From assembly GCA_964418575.1 (NCBI GenBank), contig CAYQMI010000122.1:1-9853 (forward strand): a DNA stretch of 9,853 nt. Direction: 5' to 3'. The stretch comes from Glaciecola sp964418575. Its GTDB lineage: Bacteria; Pseudomonadota; Gammaproteobacteria; Enterobacterales; Alteromonadaceae. Position 1 is the stretch's first letter. Every line of letters starts with the position of its first letter. Positions 1 through 6,860 of the stretch are shown here, piece after piece. A program made the translations under genes and the position numbers. The notes under the pieces were generated by a model. It made no database searches, was not told the origin of the DNA, and saw only the letters and a program-made list of their open reading frames with translations.

Positions 1-387
1 GTACTCACTTCATTTGTTGTGCCTATTATTTTGCGAGAGGGTAATGGCGGTGCGTCTTTTAATATTGACAATGTTACGGTGACAGAGAACACAAGCAATA
101 GCTCGCAATATGGAAATGTATTCATTGATTGGTCTCGTCAAGGCGAATTTGGTGCGGTTGGAAAGCTAGCAGTATTTTTTAAACCTAAAGGCGAACAGGA
201 TTTCGAAAATATAGGCGAGGTCAATGGCGTGAACTTTTTCGCTGAAAGAGAGCAGCTAAGATCTAATATTATTCTTACGGAAGCGCCCAGTAAAAAAGAA
301 GGCACCCTTAAAATACAGTTTATGGACTTGTATACGCGCAGCAACGAAATACTGGCTGAGCGGGACTTTGAGCTAACACTACCTTAA
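1..387 (+). CDS. Probable pilus-type periplasmic chaperone, C-terminal part (5' truncated)
   Basis: The frame is open from the first base of the window (V-L-T-S-F-V-V-P-I-I-L-R), so the gene starts outside; an internal GTG at 19 would only give 122 residues. The visible product has no membrane segment. It begins with a short beta-strand-like S-F-V-V-P-I-I-L-R segment followed by alternating strands and loops, and ends in F-E-L-T-L-P. This pattern resembles the second immunoglobulin-like domain of PapD/FimC-type chaperones, where an I-P-I-hydrophobic-R segment joins the two domains. Such chaperones cap secreted subunits in the periplasm before hand-over to an outer-membrane usher. The DUF4402-like secreted protein downstream fits, since the two families often sit together in Alteromonadales. 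Family assignment is by pattern only; the N-terminal domain that would settle it lies outside the window. Confidence 0.5.
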   Translation, partial: VLTSFVVPIILREGNGGASFNIDNVTVTENTSNSSQYGNVFIDWSRQGEFGAVGKLAVFFKPKGEQDFENIGEVNGVNFFAEREQLRSNIILTEAPSKKEGTLKIQFMDLYTRSNEILAERDFELTLP

Positions 388-425
388 TCAATTGCGTTTA
401 AATATAAATAATTGTTGATTTTATC
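386..425 (+). terminator. Weak candidate terminator after the chaperone-like gene
   Basis: The arms at 386-391 (AATCAA) and 415-420 (TTGATT) can pair, and the second runs into TTATCT. The stem is only six AT-rich pairs with a long loop and it overlaps the stop codon, so this is a weak call. Confidence 0.25.
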
Positions 426-480
426 TAAAGGAATATTTTGTAGCGACGATAAGCTTACTGAGGGTTGAACAATAACCTTG

Positions 481-507
481 TTTTTGGAGGCTATTTTGCC
501 CCAAAAA
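481..507 (+). other. Stem-loop upstream of the DUF4402-like gene
   Basis: TTTTTGG (481-487) and GGC (489-491) pair with GCC (498-500) and CCAAAAA (501-507), leaving a bulged A at 488 and the loop TATTTT. This gives about ten pairs. The T run is on the 5' side and the A run on the 3' side, the reverse of an intrinsic terminator on either strand. It ends three bases before a TTGACA hexamer, so it could be a regulatory or transcript-end structure. Its function is unknown. Confidence 0.35.
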
Positions 508-509
508 TA

Positions 510-538
510 TTGACAGAGTTTGCGAGCTAATCTTGTAT
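510..538 (+). promoter_or_regulatory. Candidate sigma-70 promoter for the DUF4402-like gene
   Basis: A perfect -35 hexamer TTGACA (510-515) is followed after 17 bases by TTGTAT (533-538), a poor -10 match (about three of six). A start near 545 would leave a leader of about 35 nt ahead of the GGAG ribosome site at 570-573. The strong -35 and correct spacing support it; the weak -10 limits confidence. Confidence 0.4.
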
Positions 539-579
539 TGCTTTGTCGCTGGTATTTTTATGATTATTTGGAGTTTCAA

Positions 580-1230
580 ATGTTTAAACGCAATCAAATC
601 TATACTGCGATGCTCGCAGTAACACTAGCCTCAGTCTCAGGTGCAAGCTTAGCGAACGAGACAACAACTGCTAATGCTGGCGTATCAGTGTCTAATGCTT
701 TTAGCTTGACTGAAACCACACCTCTAGATTTAGGTACCTTTTTGGTAACTTACAAGAAAGCAGGCGCGGCAGGTACAAACGATTTTACTCAAGCAGCTAC
801 AATCACTTTAAAGGGTGATGGTACTTACGGTACTGCAGTGGATTCTGCTGGTACTGCTGGCGACGAAGCAGATTTCGTTCTTATTGCCCCTGGTACTCCT
901 GGTGAGTTCAATATTTCTGGCGCAGCACCAAATAGCCCAATGAATGTTGATTTCCCGACATCTACTAACCTAGTTAAATTAGGTGATAACACAGTATTCT
1001 TTACCTTGGTAACTACGGACGATGGTTCTGATGATGACGTATACGTTGTTGACGGTCCAGCTGCAGGTCAGTCATTCAGTGGTACTAACTTAATCACTGA
1101 CGCTACTGGTCAGGTATCGTTTGCTTATGGTGGTACTTTATCACTACCAACAGCTTTACAAGATACTGCTGGTACTAAGTTCTCAGACGGAACTTACACT
1201 GGTACATTTGATGTAACAGTAACTTACTAA
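580..1230 (+). CDS. Secreted DUF4402-like surface/fimbrial-type protein
   Basis: A 216-residue exported protein. The start is the ATG at 580, with GGAG at 570-573 six bases upstream. The open frame extends to a TTG at 520, but that adds 20 residues ahead of an obvious signal peptide. Residues 1-25 form a Sec signal (basic M-F-K-R-N, hydrophobic core, A-S-L-A with likely cleavage before N26). The mature part is rich in Gly, Thr and Ala, has no cysteine, and is acidic (for example D-D-G-S-D-D-D in its second half). It has the L-D-L-G-T-F motif near its N-terminus and ends with G-T-Y-T-G-T-F-D-V-T-V-T-Y, which closely matches the usual end of DUF4402 proteins (G-T-Y-S-G-T-F-x-V-T-V-x-Y). That family has no firmly known role; its company with chaperones suggests a surface fibre subunit. 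Repeated GGT-ACT and GCT-GGT codons give a biased codon usage compatible with high expression. Confidence 0.72.
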   Translation: MFKRNQIYTAMLAVTLASVSGASLANETTTANAGVSVSNAFSLTETTPLDLGTFLVTYKKAGAAGTNDFTQAATITLKGDGTYGTAVDSAGTAGDEADFVLIAPGTPGEFNISGAAPNSPMNVDFPTSTNLVKLGDNTVFFTLVTTDDGSDDDVYVVDGPAAGQSFSGTNLITDATGQVSFAYGGTLSLPTALQDTAGTKFSDGTYTGTFDVTVTY

Positions 1231-1234
1231 AAAC

Positions 1235-1256
1235 CGCATTTAAACGTTTAAATGCG
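1235..1256. repeat. Perfect palindrome just after the DUF4402-like stop codon
   Basis: CGCATTTAAA (1235-1244), then CG, then TTTAAATGCG (1247-1256) form a perfect 22-bp palindrome five bases after the stop codon, followed by TTTG. It could fold as a weak terminator or 3'-end stabilising hairpin ahead of the stronger one at 1273-1299, or be a protein site. Confidence 0.45.
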
Positions 1257-1272
1257 TTTGTACGACGTCATT

Positions 1273-1299
1273 AAAAAGCCAGCTTAAAGCTGGCTTTTT
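1273..1299. terminator. Strong bidirectional intrinsic terminator
   Basis: AAAAAGCCAGCT (1273-1284), loop TAA, AGCTGGCTTTTT (1288-1299): a perfect 12-bp inverted repeat with a GC-rich core and a T run on the 3' side in both directions. It lies between the convergent DUF4402-like gene and sapF and should end transcription from both sides. Confidence 0.9.
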
Positions 1300-1337
1300 C
1301 ACGTTTTGTTATCTCTGTTGCTATAAACCGTGAACCC

Positions 1338-2252
1338 TTACAATCTCGAAAAATGCTTTTCAACCATCGAAAAGTGAGACTGAATTAATTTTTGTGTAAG
1401 CGGCTGCTGTGGGTCAGTAAATACATCCGCGGTTTTGCCTTGTTCAATAATTCTTCCTTTATCCATCACCAGTACTTTATCGCTTATGTGGCGCACAATA
1501 CCGATGTTGTGCGATATAAATACAAAACCTAATCCCAATTCATTTTGCAGCTTCAAAATTAAATTGATAGTTTGCGAGCGCACCGATGGGTCCAGCGCGG
1601 CAAAGGGTTCGTCTGCTACTATGATTTTAGGGTCTAGCAATAAAGCTCTTGCCAATGCAACACGCTGCTGTTGACCGTCGGATAGCATATGGCGGTAAAA
1701 ATAATAATGCTCACGCAAAAGGCCAACCGTTACTAAGGTCTCTTCAATTTTATTGCGCTTTTGTATCTCTCCTAAGTCGCTATTAAGGGTCAGTGTTTGA
1801 CTTAAAATACTGCCAATGGAAAGCGAGGGATTGAGGGCGTCTTGGCTATGTTGCAGTATTAGGCGAATATCTTGTTCGCGGGTTCGCGTTTGTTTATCAG
1901 TTATACTCTTATTGCTGCTTTCATTTTTTGCATTTTTTGATAACGCCTGTTTAATGCTTAACTCTTCTTCGCCCTTTTTTTTCTTTAATAAGGCGTTTTC
2001 GTGTTCGTTGATGGGGCCAAAGTCGTCGTCTTTAAATAACTCGATGCTACCGGCTTGAATTTGCACCGCACCTACTAAGGCTTTCGCCAGCAAGCTTTTG
2101 CCTGAACCATTATTGCCAATTATCGCAATTGTTTCACCGCTGTGCATATCAAAGCTTATGGGGCCTAGATCAAAGCGTTGTTGAGCGCCGAATATACCAC
2201 GCTTAACGCTGTGGCTGTACTCAATGTCTTTAACGCTTAAAATTTTATTCAT
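1338..2252 (-). CDS. sapF: Sap peptide ABC transporter, ATP-binding subunit SapF
   Basis: ATPase of an Opp/Dpp-type importer, expected at the cytoplasmic face of the inner membrane as partner of SapD. The ATG at 2252 (304 aa) is preferred over the TTG one codon upstream; it overlaps the end of sapD by 8 nt, so translation is probably coupled. Catalytic motifs are intact: Walker A G-N-N-G-S-G-K-S at 46-53, Q-loop Gln 134, signature L-S-D-G-Q at 190-194, Walker B I-I-V-A-D-E at 210-215 with the catalytic Glu 215, and switch His 248. E. coli SapF is about 268 residues. The excess is mostly a Lys/Glu/Ser/Asn-rich insertion at about 80-127, between Walker A and the Q-loop. The P-L-T-Q-K-L-I-Q-S-H-F end resembles E. 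coli SapF. It is the last gene of the pspF-sap operon, ahead of the terminator at 1273-1299. Confidence 0.88.
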   Translation of the reverse strand: MNKILSVKDIEYSHSVKRGIFGAQQRFDLGPISFDMHSGETIAIIGNNGSGKSLLAKALVGAVQIQAGSIELFKDDDFGPINEHENALLKKKKGEEELSIKQALSKNAKNESSNKSITDKQTRTREQDIRLILQHSQDALNPSLSIGSILSQTLTLNSDLGEIQKRNKIEETLVTVGLLREHYYFYRHMLSDGQQQRVALARALLLDPKIIVADEPFAALDPSVRSQTINLILKLQNELGLGFVFISHNIGIVRHISDKVLVMDKGRIIEQGKTADVFTDPQQPLTQKLIQSHFSMVEKHFSRL

Positions 2253-3306
2253 CAACGCGTTCTCCCGACATCAAGCCTTTAGAGGCAGCTTGGTTCGTGC
2301 CTTTTTGTGCAAATTTTTCAGGTAAATGCAGCGGAAAATGGCAACTGTAGGTATGTTCCTGAATAGCTCGCGCAATTGGCACTTGTACACATTCTTTACG
2401 CGCGTTTGGGCAACGAGGGCCTAAACGACAGCCAGCAGGTAAATGCTGTAGAGTAGGAATGGTGCCTTTTAACGCCACAAGGGGGGATTTTGTTGGTAGC
2501 GACAGTTGAAAACTCGGCGCGCTATCTAACAATGCTTTGGTATACGGATGCAAAGGTCGCTTAAGCAGAGATTTAACGCGCCCCGATTCTACCGTTTGCC
2601 CGCAGTAAAGTACCGTCATCGTGTGTGAAATACTCGTTATAGCCAATAAGTCGTGACTTACAAACAAAATGGCGAGTTTTTTTGTTTTATTCAGTTTAAC
2701 CAATAAACGCAAAATTTGAGTTTTGGTGGTGCTTTCCATGCCTCGAGTTGAGTCATCGGCTATTAATATTTTAGGCTCTGAGGCCAGCGCCATGGCGATC
2801 ATGATTTTTTGGCTAACGTCTTTTGGAATTTCGTGAGGATAGGCAGACAGATACTGCTCATGATCTTTAATGCCCACTTTATGCAGTAAGCTTGCGGCAA
2901 TTTGTTTACGCTGCCTGCTCTTCTGCCAAAACCATTTTTTGTCGATAAACTCAGGGGGAATACTTTCTTCAATTTGACTGCCAATACTCACTGAAGGGTC
3001 GAGCGATGAAGTAGGCTCTTGAAACACCACCGCGATTTCTCGGCGCATTATTTTACGTCGCTGCTCGTACGACATATTCAACAAGTCTTGGCCTGCGTAA
3101 GTAATACGGTCGGCCTTTATTTGCCAGTAGTCGGGGATTGCACCAATGATGCAACGCACCATAAGGCTTTTACCTGAGCCAGATTCACCAACAAGAGCTC
3201 TTATTTCGCCCTCATTTAAGGTCAAATTTACTTTTTCTAGCGCCTTAACCGTTGAGTTGCCAGTATCGATGTACAAGGTTAGGTTTTTTATATCTAAAAG
3301 CGCCAT
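2245..3306 (-). CDS. sapD: Sap peptide ABC transporter, ATP-binding subunit SapD
   Basis: Second ATPase of the Sap importer, 353 aa (E. coli SapD is about 330). The ATG at 3306 overlaps the sapC stop as TGATG. Walker A is G-E-S-G-S-G-K-S at 40-47, Q-loop Gln 96, switch His 218. Two key motifs are degenerate: the L-S-G-G-Q position reads I-P-K-D-V (160-164), and Walker B is I-L-I-A-D-D (180-185), with Asp in place of the catalytic Glu and S-T for the usual P-T. The C-terminal region carries four cysteines (293, 299, 306, 322) in the C-R-L-G-P-R-C-P context typical of Opp/Dpp/Sap D subunits, a site that binds an iron-sulfur cluster in some relatives. The phrase V-L-Y-C-G-Q-T-V-E is shared with E. 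coli SapD. In E. coli, SapD (TrkE) also confers ATP dependence on Trk potassium uptake. ATP binding looks possible; hydrolysis may be weak. Confidence 0.88.
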   Translation of the reverse strand: MALLDIKNLTLYIDTGNSTVKALEKVNLTLNEGEIRALVGESGSGKSLMVRCIIGAIPDYWQIKADRITYAGQDLLNMSYEQRRKIMRREIAVVFQEPTSSLDPSVSIGSQIEESIPPEFIDKKWFWQKSRQRKQIAASLLHKVGIKDHEQYLSAYPHEIPKDVSQKIMIAMALASEPKILIADDSTRGMESTTKTQILRLLVKLNKTKKLAILFVSHDLLAITSISHTMTVLYCGQTVESGRVKSLLKRPLHPYTKALLDSAPSFQLSLPTKSPLVALKGTIPTLQHLPAGCRLGPRCPNARKECVQVPIARAIQEHTYSCHFPLHLPEKFAQKGTNQAASKGLMSGERVDE

Positions 3307-4199
3307 CAGTGATGCAGCCTATTTCTAAGTGCTGAACGTAGGCCTTCACCTACCACATTAATGCTTAAAATCATTAAAAACACACACAAACCGGGCAGAG
3401 TAATTAACCAAGGTGCTACGTAGGCGACATCGAGAGCAAGCGATAGCATGGCGCCTATTTCAATCATTGGGTCTTGCGCACCTAAACTCAAAAAACCCAA
3501 GGCAGATATATCAATAATCGCCACTGAAAGCGCGATGGTAGCCTGCACTACAATCAGTTCAACCATGCCGGGCAATATTGAATGCACAAAAATACGCAAA
3601 GATGATGCACCGTCTAAACGGTCGAGTAATACGTAGTCTTTTTGCAGCTCATTGCGCACGTAGGTACGAGTTTGGTGCACAAACTGTGGAATTAGGGCTA
3701 AGGTGATAGCAAGCATAGCGTTAAACAATCCGGTGCCTAATATTGCAACGATTACGATGGCAATGAGGAGGGTAGGGATGGACATAATTGAATCAAACAG
3801 GTGGTTTATAACGCTTGAACGCACCCCGCTTAGGACTCCCGCAAGCGCACCTAAGCTAACGCCAATAAAAACCGCAATCGCAACAATCACTAAACTACTG
3901 CCAAAGGTAGTTCTGCAGGCATACATAATGCGAGAAAAAACATCTCGCCCAAGCCCGTCGGTGCCAAGCAAATGGGCGATGGTACCATTAGGCTCCCACG
4001 CTGGCGGCAGGAGTATGGCATTGGTGTTCTGTAGGTGTGGGTCGTAAGGAGCGAGCAATGGCGCAAACACCGCGACCATTAAAAATACGACTAAGAGCAC
4101 AAAGCCCGCTAATGCAATGTGACTGCGCCTAAACTCCAACCAAATATTAATAAGAGGCGAGGGGTGGTATTCTTCTTGATAAAGATTAAACCGTTGCAC
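3306..4199 (-). CDS. sapC: Sap peptide ABC transporter, permease subunit SapC
   Basis: Inner-membrane permease of the OppC/DppC class, partner of SapB. No ATG is available at the 5' end. I chose the GTG at 4199, which overlaps sapB by 14 nt and gives 297 aa, against 296 in E. coli SapC; a TTG at 4247 and a GTG at 4214 are in frame further out but show no ribosome site. Features (numbered from 4199): a cytoplasmic tail, first membrane helix at about 28-50, the L-L-G-T-D-G-L-G-R-D-V-F-S-R segment typical of OppC-type permeases at 77-90, further helices at about 100-125, 140-172, 212-240 and 263-285, and the ATPase-docking loop L-D-G-A-S-S at about 195-200. The I-D-I-S-A-L-G-F-L-S-L-G-A-Q stretch is close to E. 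coli SapC. Confidence 0.87.
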   Translation of the reverse strand: MQRFNLYQEEYHPSPLINIWLEFRRSHIALAGFVLLVVFLMVAVFAPLLAPYDPHLQNTNAILLPPAWEPNGTIAHLLGTDGLGRDVFSRIMYACRTTFGSSLVIVAIAVFIGVSLGALAGVLSGVRSSVINHLFDSIMSIPTLLIAIVIVAILGTGLFNAMLAITLALIPQFVHQTRTYVRNELQKDYVLLDRLDGASSLRIFVHSILPGMVELIVVQATIALSVAIIDISALGFLSLGAQDPMIEIGAMLSLALDVAYVAPWLITLPGLCVFLMILSINVVGEGLRSALRNRLHH

Positions 4200-5217
4200 T
4201 TTCTGCTCGCTCACGCGCTGGGTCAATTGCGCGGGTGATAAATTCAATGGTAATAGTTAAGGTCATAACAAAGAGCGACACCACCAGCATTCCAATACGG
4301 ATTGCTGGGTAGTCTTGTTGATAAATGGCTTGTATCAGCCAGCGCCCAATCCCGGGCCAAGAGAATATAGTTTCTATTATCATGACATTGGTGATTAGCG
4401 TAGATACCTGTAGTGCAAGAATAGGCAGTATTGGCAAAAGCGAATTTTTTAGTCCGTGCTTAAAAAATATTTGGCTTTGCGTGAATCCCCGTGATTTTGC
4501 AGCAACAATGTAGTCTTTTTGCATTACATCCATGATACTGCGACGGGTAAAGCGAATAAATAAAGCGGTCGTCACGATTGCTACCGATGCAGTTGGCAGT
4601 ATTAAGTGATGCAGCGCATCGATATATGCAGCTGATTTATTCTCTATTTCAGAGCGCGCGATATCAATAAACACAAAGCCGGTGTGCATGGGCACATCAA
4701 ATAACAAATCGATGCGGCCAGAGATAGGCAACCATTCAAGCTGTAAGCAAAAAATCGTGATGAAAATCAGTGCCAGCCAAAACACTGGAAAGGAATATCC
4801 AACAATCGAGAAAGTTACAACTGAAAAATCAAGAGGGTTGTGGTTTTTAAGGCCGCTTAAAAAGCCGATAGGGATGCCAACAATAATGGACACTATTAAT
4901 GCGTAAGCGACTAACTCAAGAGTGGCAGGTACTGCAAATTCTATTTCTTCAAAGAGCTTGGCTTGGTCACTTGAGCTTACTCCCCAATTTCCATTGATTA
5001 AACTTTCCACATAAAAAATAAACTGATGGAAAATGGACTGGTCAAGTTTATAGACTTGCTCTAAAGCAGCGCGTTGCTCTTCACTTTGAGCAACAATGCC
5101 TGAGACATTTGTGAGTAAGTCTCCTGGAAACAAAAAAGGGAGTAAAAATGACAAAAAAACTAATGTAAATACCGTTGCCACCATGAGGTTGAGATAGCGC
5201 ACAAATAGCTTTATCAC
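4186..5217 (-). CDS. sapB: Sap peptide ABC transporter, permease subunit SapB
   Basis: Inner-membrane permease of the OppB/DppB class, 343 aa (E. coli SapB about 321). The start is GTG at 5217, four bases into sapA (GTGA), with GGGAGA just upstream as a ribosome site, so coupling to sapA is likely. Membrane helices are visible at about 11-30, 99-121, 132-160, 205-223, 262-287 and 306-328. The N-terminal periplasmic part contains an E-Q-R-A-A-L-E-Q-V-Y-K-L-D-Q segment typical of OppB/DppB proteins. The ATPase-docking EAA loop is A-A-K-S-R-G-F at 239-245, and F-S-W-P-G-I-G-R-W-L-I (285-295) is a strong family signature shared with E. coli SapB. Confidence 0.88.
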   Translation of the reverse strand: MIKLFVRYLNLMVATVFTLVFLSFLLPFLFPGDLLTNVSGIVAQSEEQRAALEQVYKLDQSIFHQFIFYVESLINGNWGVSSSDQAKLFEEIEFAVPATLELVAYALIVSIIVGIPIGFLSGLKNHNPLDFSVVTFSIVGYSFPVFWLALIFITIFCLQLEWLPISGRIDLLFDVPMHTGFVFIDIARSEIENKSAAYIDALHHLILPTASVAIVTTALFIRFTRRSIMDVMQKDYIVAAKSRGFTQSQIFFKHGLKNSLLPILPILALQVSTLITNVMIIETIFSWPGIGRWLIQAIYQQDYPAIRIGMLVVSLFVMTLTITIEFITRAIDPARERAESATV

Positions 5218-6860
5218 TTGACTCTCCCTACATCATCAAAGCGAATGCCGCCAAAGGGATTAATTTGCATGTTTTTGACGTTACTGCGCACCGCTTGGTA
5301 TTGAAATGCATGTGCAATGGGCATAAGCGGCATCTGTTCAAAAATCAATTCGTTGGCCTGGTGGTATATTGCTGTGCGAGTATCAAAATCTTCTACCAAC
5401 AGCGCTTTTTCTACAAGGGCGTCGTACTCTGGGTCACACCACATGGCTCTGTTGGTGCCAGAAGGAATGGCATCGCAAGTAAGAAGTGGTCGATAAAAAT
5501 TGTCCGGGTCGCCATTATCTGCATTCCAGCCAATTAGCACCGTGTCATGCATACCTTGCGTTAAGTTTTCCCTGAAAATGTTCCAATCGTAGCTAACAAT
5601 ATTTACCGTGACGCCCACATCCGCTAAATAGCTTTTTATCAACTGTGCCATTTTCATTGCGTTGGGGTTATAGGCACGCTGCACCGGCATTGCCCAAATA
5701 TCCATCGTAAAATTAAAGGGAACACCTGCCTCATCGAGCAGTTCTCTGGCACGCACTGGGTTATAGCCTAGCTCTTTGGCATTAGACTGATATGCCCATG
5801 ACGCAGACGGAACTAAACTTTTTGCACGAGTTGCCTGACCAAGGTAAACGGCATCGAGCAGAGATGTTTTGTCGACGGCTAAGGCCAAAGCTCTGCGAAC
5901 CTTAGGGTTGTCGAAGGGGGCTTTGCTTGCATTAAAGGCCCAAAAGCCAATGTTTAAGCCGGGCTTTTCAAGCAGTGTTAAGTCGCTTCTATCTTCAATT
6001 ACTGCTAAATCATTTTGTGAGGGAAAGGCCACTGCATCGCACTCACCCGTTATCAGCTTAGCCATGCGCAAGCTGCTTCTGGCGGTGATATCAAACACGA
6101 GTTGATCGGGCCCTATGGTCGGTAAGAAATAGTTTTGATGGCGTTCAAATCGAACGTATTGGTTTTGTCTGAACTCTCTGAATTTGTATGGGCCGGTGCC
6201 AATTGGTAAGCGGTCTAAGTTAGTTGGGCGTCCCTGTTTCATTAACTCCATGGCATATTCTTCTGACAAAACTACGGCAAAGTCAGTAGCTAAATTCGCC
6301 AAAAAAGAACTGTCAGGTCTGAATAAAGTAATTTCAACGCGGTAGCCATTAATACGCTCTACACTTTTTATGCGCTGATCAAGGCGCAAACTGTCAAAGT
6401 AAGGATAGCTGCCTCCGCCAACGTCATGATAAGGATGCGCTGAGTTGCGCCAGCGGTCTATGCTGAAGATAACATCATCGGCATTGAAGGTGCGCGAGGG
6501 CGTAAAATAGTCAGTACTATGGAATTCAACACCGCGGCGCAGTTGAAAAGTGTATGTGAGGCCATCGTAACTTACCAACCAGCTGCTCGCTAAACCTGGT
6601 TCTATGATTCCGTTGCTTGGATTGAATTCTAGTAAGCGGTCATAAATTTGGTGTGCGGATGCATCAGCGGTGGTGCTAGAAGTGTCGAGCTGAGGGTTAA
6701 AAGAGCCGGGGTTACTTTCAGAGCAAAAGGTAATGGCGTTTAGGTTGTGTAACTGTTGTTTCTCACATGCAGACAAAACGATACACAACACACTGATAAG
6801 CAAAGTGCGAAGCGCCGCTGGAGCTTTGTAACTGTGTTTTGTAAGAAAACCTGATGACAT
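5214..6860 (-). CDS. sapA: Sap transporter substrate-binding protein SapA, predicted lipoprotein
   Basis: Solute-binding protein of family 5 (OppA/DppA-like), 548 aa, almost the length of E. coli SapA (547). It would capture peptides outside the inner membrane and deliver them to SapBC. The ATG at 6860 overlaps the pspF stop as TAATG. The N-terminus has basic residues, a hydrophobic core and a lipobox L-S-A-C with Cys 32, so it should be cleaved by signal peptidase II and lipid-anchored; as I recall it, E. coli SapA has an ordinary signal peptide. The mature protein shows family-5 hallmarks: Y-D-R-L-L-E-F, P-G-L-A-S-S-W, the F-S-I-D-R region, G-T-G-P-Y-K-F, V-R-R-A-L-A-L-A-V-D-K, and G-D-P-D-N-F-Y-R-P-L-L-T-C near the C-terminus. 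The last two resemble E. coli SapA closely. Assignment is secure; the ligand is not shown by sequence. Confidence 0.88.
   Translation of the reverse strand: MSSGFLTKHSYKAPAALRTLLISVLCIVLSACEKQQLHNLNAITFCSESNPGSFNPQLDTSSTTADASAHQIYDRLLEFNPSNGIIEPGLASSWLVSYDGLTYTFQLRRGVEFHSTDYFTPSRTFNADDVIFSIDRWRNSAHPYHDVGGGSYPYFDSLRLDQRIKSVERINGYRVEITLFRPDSSFLANLATDFAVVLSEEYAMELMKQGRPTNLDRLPIGTGPYKFREFRQNQYVRFERHQNYFLPTIGPDQLVFDITARSSLRMAKLITGECDAVAFPSQNDLAVIEDRSDLTLLEKPGLNIGFWAFNASKAPFDNPKVRRALALAVDKTSLLDAVYLGQATRAKSLVPSASWAYQSNAKELGYNPVRARELLDEAGVPFNFTMDIWAMPVQRAYNPNAMKMAQLIKSYLADVGVTVNIVSYDWNIFRENLTQGMHDTVLIGWNADNGDPDNFYRPLLTCDAIPSGTNRAMWCDPEYDALVEKALLVEDFDTRTAIYHQANELIFEQMPLMPIAHAFQYQAVRSNVKNMQINPFGGIRFDDVGRVK

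Noticed and set aside
520..579. TTG start for the DUF4402-like gene, 20 residues upstream
   Set aside because: It would place non-signal residues before a normal signal peptide and would start inside the candidate promoter; the ATG at 580 has a good ribosome site.
4200..4247. TTG (4247) or GTG (4214) start for sapC
   Set aside because: No ribosome site is visible for either. The GTG at 4199 gives the length of E. coli SapC, though its own ribosome site is also weak.
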